IMG/VR virus record: IMGVR_UViG_3300031553_000006
Span: 1-47,052 of that record
Source of the DNA: a virus
Length of the DNA: 47,052 nucleotides
Direction: 5' to 3' (one strand)
Shown: positions 45,186-47,052 of the stretch, in pieces
Numbering within the stretch: position 1 is the stretch's first letter
How the letters are laid out: each line of letters opens with the position of its first letter
Notes under the pieces: model-generated
Database searches by the model: none
Told to the model about the DNA's origin: nothing
The model's input: only the letters and a program-made list of their open reading frames with translations
Made by a program: the position numbers and the translations under genes

Positions 45186-45629
45186 TCAACGTTTCTTCCA
45201 CCGCAACGGGACCTTACCTTCAATCTTCAGCCCAATTTCGTCGTATGCGCCTTCCCAGCCATCCAACGGTACGTAATCGTACATATAGACCATTTGGGGA
45301 TGGATACAATAATGGCGCCAGAAAACCTCCAGCGGTCCAATCCGGCCACCAAAGACAAAGTTGTAATATGAGGCGTGAGGATCAAAAGTGTAATTATTGG
45401 TCGGTAACATCACAACACGAACACCGCCGCCGATAAAAATGTAGTCTAGAATGATTGCCTCAAACTGAAAATCCGTGTATATGGAATAGCTAAAATCCAG
45501 AACATCAACAGTAGTCAGCTGATAGGGACTTTCGTTGATGTACTCTATAGGCTGACGGTCGTACAACAAAAATATTCCATTCGGGATAATCCCCAATTCC
45601 AGGGCAAAGCAGAAAACAACCCAAGTCAC
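45186..45629 (-). CDS. hypothetical beta-rich protein, 147 aa
   Basis: GTG start at 45629 (GTGA overlap). A hydrophobic N-terminus (TWVVFCFALELGIIPNGIFL) may be a weak signal or membrane segment. Beta strands rich in Tyr/Phe follow (EAIILDYIFIGGGVRVVMLP; HASYYNFVFGGRIGPLEVFW). The pattern somewhat resembles an outer-membrane or lipocalin-like beta sheet. It is in a recombination gene cluster, so an envelope role would be unexpected. No family recognised. Confidence 0.5.
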   Translation of the reverse strand: MTWVVFCFALELGIIPNGIFLLYDRQPIEYINESPYQLTTVDVLDFSYSIYTDFQFEAIILDYIFIGGGVRVVMLPTNNYTFDPHASYYNFVFGGRIGPLEVFWRHYCIHPQMVYMYDYVPLDGWEGAYDEIGLKIEGKVPLRWKKR

Positions 45630-46078
45630 GATACTTTCCTTTCCCCATACTCTTGTATCAAATCGTCTATCGATATTGAGTTGTTGAAACAGGCCTGGAT
45701 CGTACCTTCGATAAGCGCACCCATCTGTGTCTTGGTATACTCTCGAGTGCTCTTCATGAACACAATCTTGCCGTAGATTTCTATAAACTCACCCGCCCAT
45801 TTCGGCGGCTCGAAACTTTCATCATAGGACAACCATTCGCCCCACGAATACTTGAGTTCAGCCTTTGCGTGGTCCCGGGTATATCCCATAGCAGAAGCGT
45901 ACCGATCCCGGAGCTTGTGGAAATACCTCGAGGCGTTCTCGGAGCGCCCGGATTCCCACTCGGCCAGCTTCATCTCGATATGAACACCGTCTTGGTACGC
46001 CGAGCAGAAATCCTTGATTTTTTCGGGCTCCAGGGGATGAAGGGTTTTGTTCTTGATCAAACACTTAACGATGGTCAT
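45626..46078 (-). CDS. NinB-like recombination protein
   Basis: 150 aa. After an N-terminal 40 residues, RSENASRYFHKLRDRYASAM and GYTRDHAKAELKYSWGEWL, then IVFMKSTREYTKTQMGALIE resemble NinB/Orf-type recombination proteins ('+S--QN+--h-l---ia---G-s-e-vk--lk ... v--ksT--lt--E---lie'). Lambda Orf/NinB assists strand exchange with SSB. It is in the same cluster as the NinG-like gene. The family is divergent, so this is a moderate call. Confidence 0.5.
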   Translation of the reverse strand: MTIVKCLIKNKTLHPLEPEKIKDFCSAYQDGVHIEMKLAEWESGRSENASRYFHKLRDRYASAMGYTRDHAKAELKYSWGEWLSYDESFEPPKWAGEFIEIYGKIVFMKSTREYTKTQMGALIEGTIQACFNNSISIDDLIQEYGERKVS

Positions 46079-46259
46079 ATACGCTTATCCTTCCGCCAGG
46101 TGTAACCCGAATCGTCATTTGTTCTCGCTTCGTCCCCATCCAAATGAAGACTCCCGCACGTTTATCGTCACAGCATCTTTCTACGTGGGCGGGTCCATAG
46201 ATGAATCCGAAGCGAGTATTCTCTATTGGAAAGTCAATTGTCGGTTGTTTCGCCATCAT
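46065..46259 (-). CDS. hypothetical protein, 64 aa
   Basis: ATGATG at 46259/46256 after AGGGGG. MMAKQPTIDFPIENTRFGFI then GPAHVERCCDDKRAGVFIWM and RITPGGRISVYD-like VTPGGRISVYDHR. Compact beta-rich sequence with a phage 'rV-GGr+--y' ending. A longer form starting at 46298 is less likely because it overlaps the previous gene. Function unknown. Confidence 0.5.
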   Translation of the reverse strand: MMAKQPTIDFPIENTRFGFIYGPAHVERCCDDKRAGVFIWMGTKREQMTIRVTPGGRISVYDHR

Positions 46260-46266
46260 AGACCCC

Positions 46267-46500
46267 CTAGTTACTTCCCGCCTGACCCGTTTCCCCACGT
46301 GTCCCAGCGACCCTTAGCTCTTCCTGGACTACAGACCTGATCAAGTGTTCCAAGCCCTCTCTGCGCACGTGTTTGTTGATTTCGCACATAGCCGCAGATA
46401 CCATAAAACCGGATACCGTCCGCCCCTTTGCCCGGGCATATTCCCGGATCATCTGGTATTCCGTGTCGGTAACACGGTAGGTTCTTTTCTTGCGGATCAT
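46267..46500 (-). CDS. ribbon-helix-helix-type protein, 77 aa
   Basis: ATG 46500 overlaps the upstream stop (ATGA). IRKKRTYRVTDTEYQMIREY then ARAKGRTVSGFMVSAAMCEI gives the beta strand and two helices of an RHH or DUF1778-like DNA-binding domain, with a charged C-terminal helix (IRSVVQEELRVAG). Probably a local regulator at the start of the recombination genes; target unknown. Confidence 0.6.
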   Translation of the reverse strand: MIRKKRTYRVTDTEYQMIREYARAKGRTVSGFMVSAAMCEINKHVRREGLEHLIRSVVQEELRVAGTRGETGQAGSN

Positions 46501-46682
46501 GTTTGACGGTCCTTTATCTCTTGTGCCTTTCTCTTGCGCCATTCCACGGCTTCGGTTGCCAACGCATCGATGACCGATTGCGTTTCCTCACCCTCATTTA
46601 CAGCCGCCGTCAATTCGACCGTGACCGTTTCATAATTGCCAAGATTGAATACTCGTCGGTAATGCACATCGGTAATTTTCAT
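46497..46682 (-). CDS. hypothetical protein, 61 aa
   Basis: ATG 46682 forms ATGA with the nuclease stop and follows GGAAGAAGGAG. MKITDVHYRRVFNLGNYETV then TVELTAAVNEGEETQSVIDA. The 'mKitdv-Y-R+fnLGnYE-v-veltA-V-egE' pattern is a common small phage protein often found near recombination nucleases. Function unknown. Confidence 0.65.
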   Translation of the reverse strand: MKITDVHYRRVFNLGNYETVTVELTAAVNEGEETQSVIDALATEAVEWRKRKAQEIKDRQT

Positions 46683-47052
46683 GTCGTAAACTCCTTCTTC
46701 CATCTGTAGCTTATGAGCGCCGCTTTCCACACCGTCTCGTCGTAGCGATCGCTGTGTTCTATAAACTCATACTTCCCGGTGGGCTTAAGGTATACGCAAG
46801 CTCTCCGGCAAGGTCGCCGACTCAAGTATTTATAGCCAGCCAGTTGAATCTTGTGCCACGGCATTTTCTGGCCGCTCTTGATATCCAAGATGTATTCAGG
46901 GCCCCGGATCTTCGCTAGCCGGTCCACCATCCCCGCAGCACCCAAATCCTTCCCCCCAACCATGACCTCACAAAATGTGATCTCTGCCCCGGTGTCACGT
47001 TTAAATCTCTCCCACGCCTCGGCATAGGAATACAGAGGATGCAGCATCAGAG
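46679..47052 (-). CDS. PD-(D/E)XK exonuclease, C-terminal half (partial)
   Basis: The frame continues off the right edge; its first ATG is at 47047. HPLYSYAEAWERFKRDTGAE, then GAAGMVDRLAKI and EYILDIKSGQKMPWHKIQLA. GMVDRL gives the catalytic Asp, ILDIKSG gives D/E-x-K, and HxxQLAGYKYL is the helical QxxxY motif of RecB-type nucleases. The N-terminal half is at 1-180. Joining both ends in the same orientation would restore the typical spacing, but the frame is off by one base (see findings). Probably the phage's recombination exonuclease. Confidence 0.8.
   Translation of the reverse strand, partial: LMLHPLYSYAEAWERFKRDTGAEITFCEVMVGGKDLGAAGMVDRLAKIRGPEYILDIKSGQKMPWHKIQLAGYKYLSRRPCRRACVYLKPTGKYEFIEHSDRYDETVWKAALISYRWKKEFTT

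Noticed and set aside
1-47052. Prophage or temperate lifestyle.
   Set aside because: No integrase, attachment site or CI-like repressor gene was seen; the RHH and MerR-like proteins alone are not enough.

Overview
The window looks like an almost complete genome of a tailed dsDNA phage with short-tail (podovirus-type) morphology that infects a Gram-negative bacterium. The evidence is one module each for terminase, portal, scaffold, capsid, tail-tube adaptor and nozzle, a trio of internal/ejection proteins, and an amidase-holin-spanin lysis cassette. Nearly all genes lie on the minus strand. They are chained by ATGA/GTGA overlaps and split into transcription units by rho-independent terminators. 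No integrase, phage RNA polymerase, DNA polymerase or primase was recognised. The phage is therefore probably lytic and relies on host polymerases. The two ends of the window carry the N-terminal and C-terminal halves of one PD-(D/E)XK nuclease, which suggests a circularly permuted molecule opened inside that gene.

Following minus-strand transcription from the right end: 47052-40902 holds the nuclease C-terminal half, a ribbon-helix-helix protein, NinB-like and NinG-like recombination proteins, a MazG-like protein and many small zinc-binding or coiled-coil accessory proteins. 40924-36278 is the replication and modification block: a three-repeat SANT/Myb-like protein, a DNA methyltransferase with a DLDFK nuclease-like neighbour, a replisome organiser, a DnaB-type helicase and a metallophosphoesterase. 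35541-33015 holds a second small-terminase-like protein, a radical SAM enzyme behind a cysteine-rich small protein, a sigma-region-2-like protein and small proteins. 33024-32507 holds tRNA-Thr, a degenerate tRNA-Ala and a densely folded non-coding stretch. 32498-28113 holds two exported, membrane-anchored beta-helix proteins, small virion-like proteins and tRNA-Ile. 28030-12182 is DNA packaging, head, tail adaptor, nozzle and internal proteins, interrupted by a glycosyltransferase and a methyltransferase. 12182-4898 is the giant ART/metallopeptidase ejection protein and the lysis cassette. 4309-1 holds a MerR-like regulator, small membrane and zinc proteins, a 385-nt tRNA-like structured RNA, an SSB-like protein, a coiled-coil protein and the nuclease start.

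Only a few elements run on the plus strand: a ribbon-helix-helix regulator (3503-3685), two small membrane proteins (4482-4655, 4702-4932), and two short promoter-to-terminator units (near 36461-36585 and 40243-40347) that look like small RNAs antisense to the main transcripts. The plus-strand promoters resemble sigma70 sites, mostly TTGnnn-N17/18-TATATT. The most unusual items are the two large structured RNAs, the paired plus-strand small-RNA units, the anchored beta-helix pair, the beta-propeller and carbohydrate-binding-like insertions in the nozzle protein, the ART plus HEVGH ejection protein, and the two spanin-like genes sharing 413 bp in different frames. All functional calls rest on reading motifs by eye; no database search was run.
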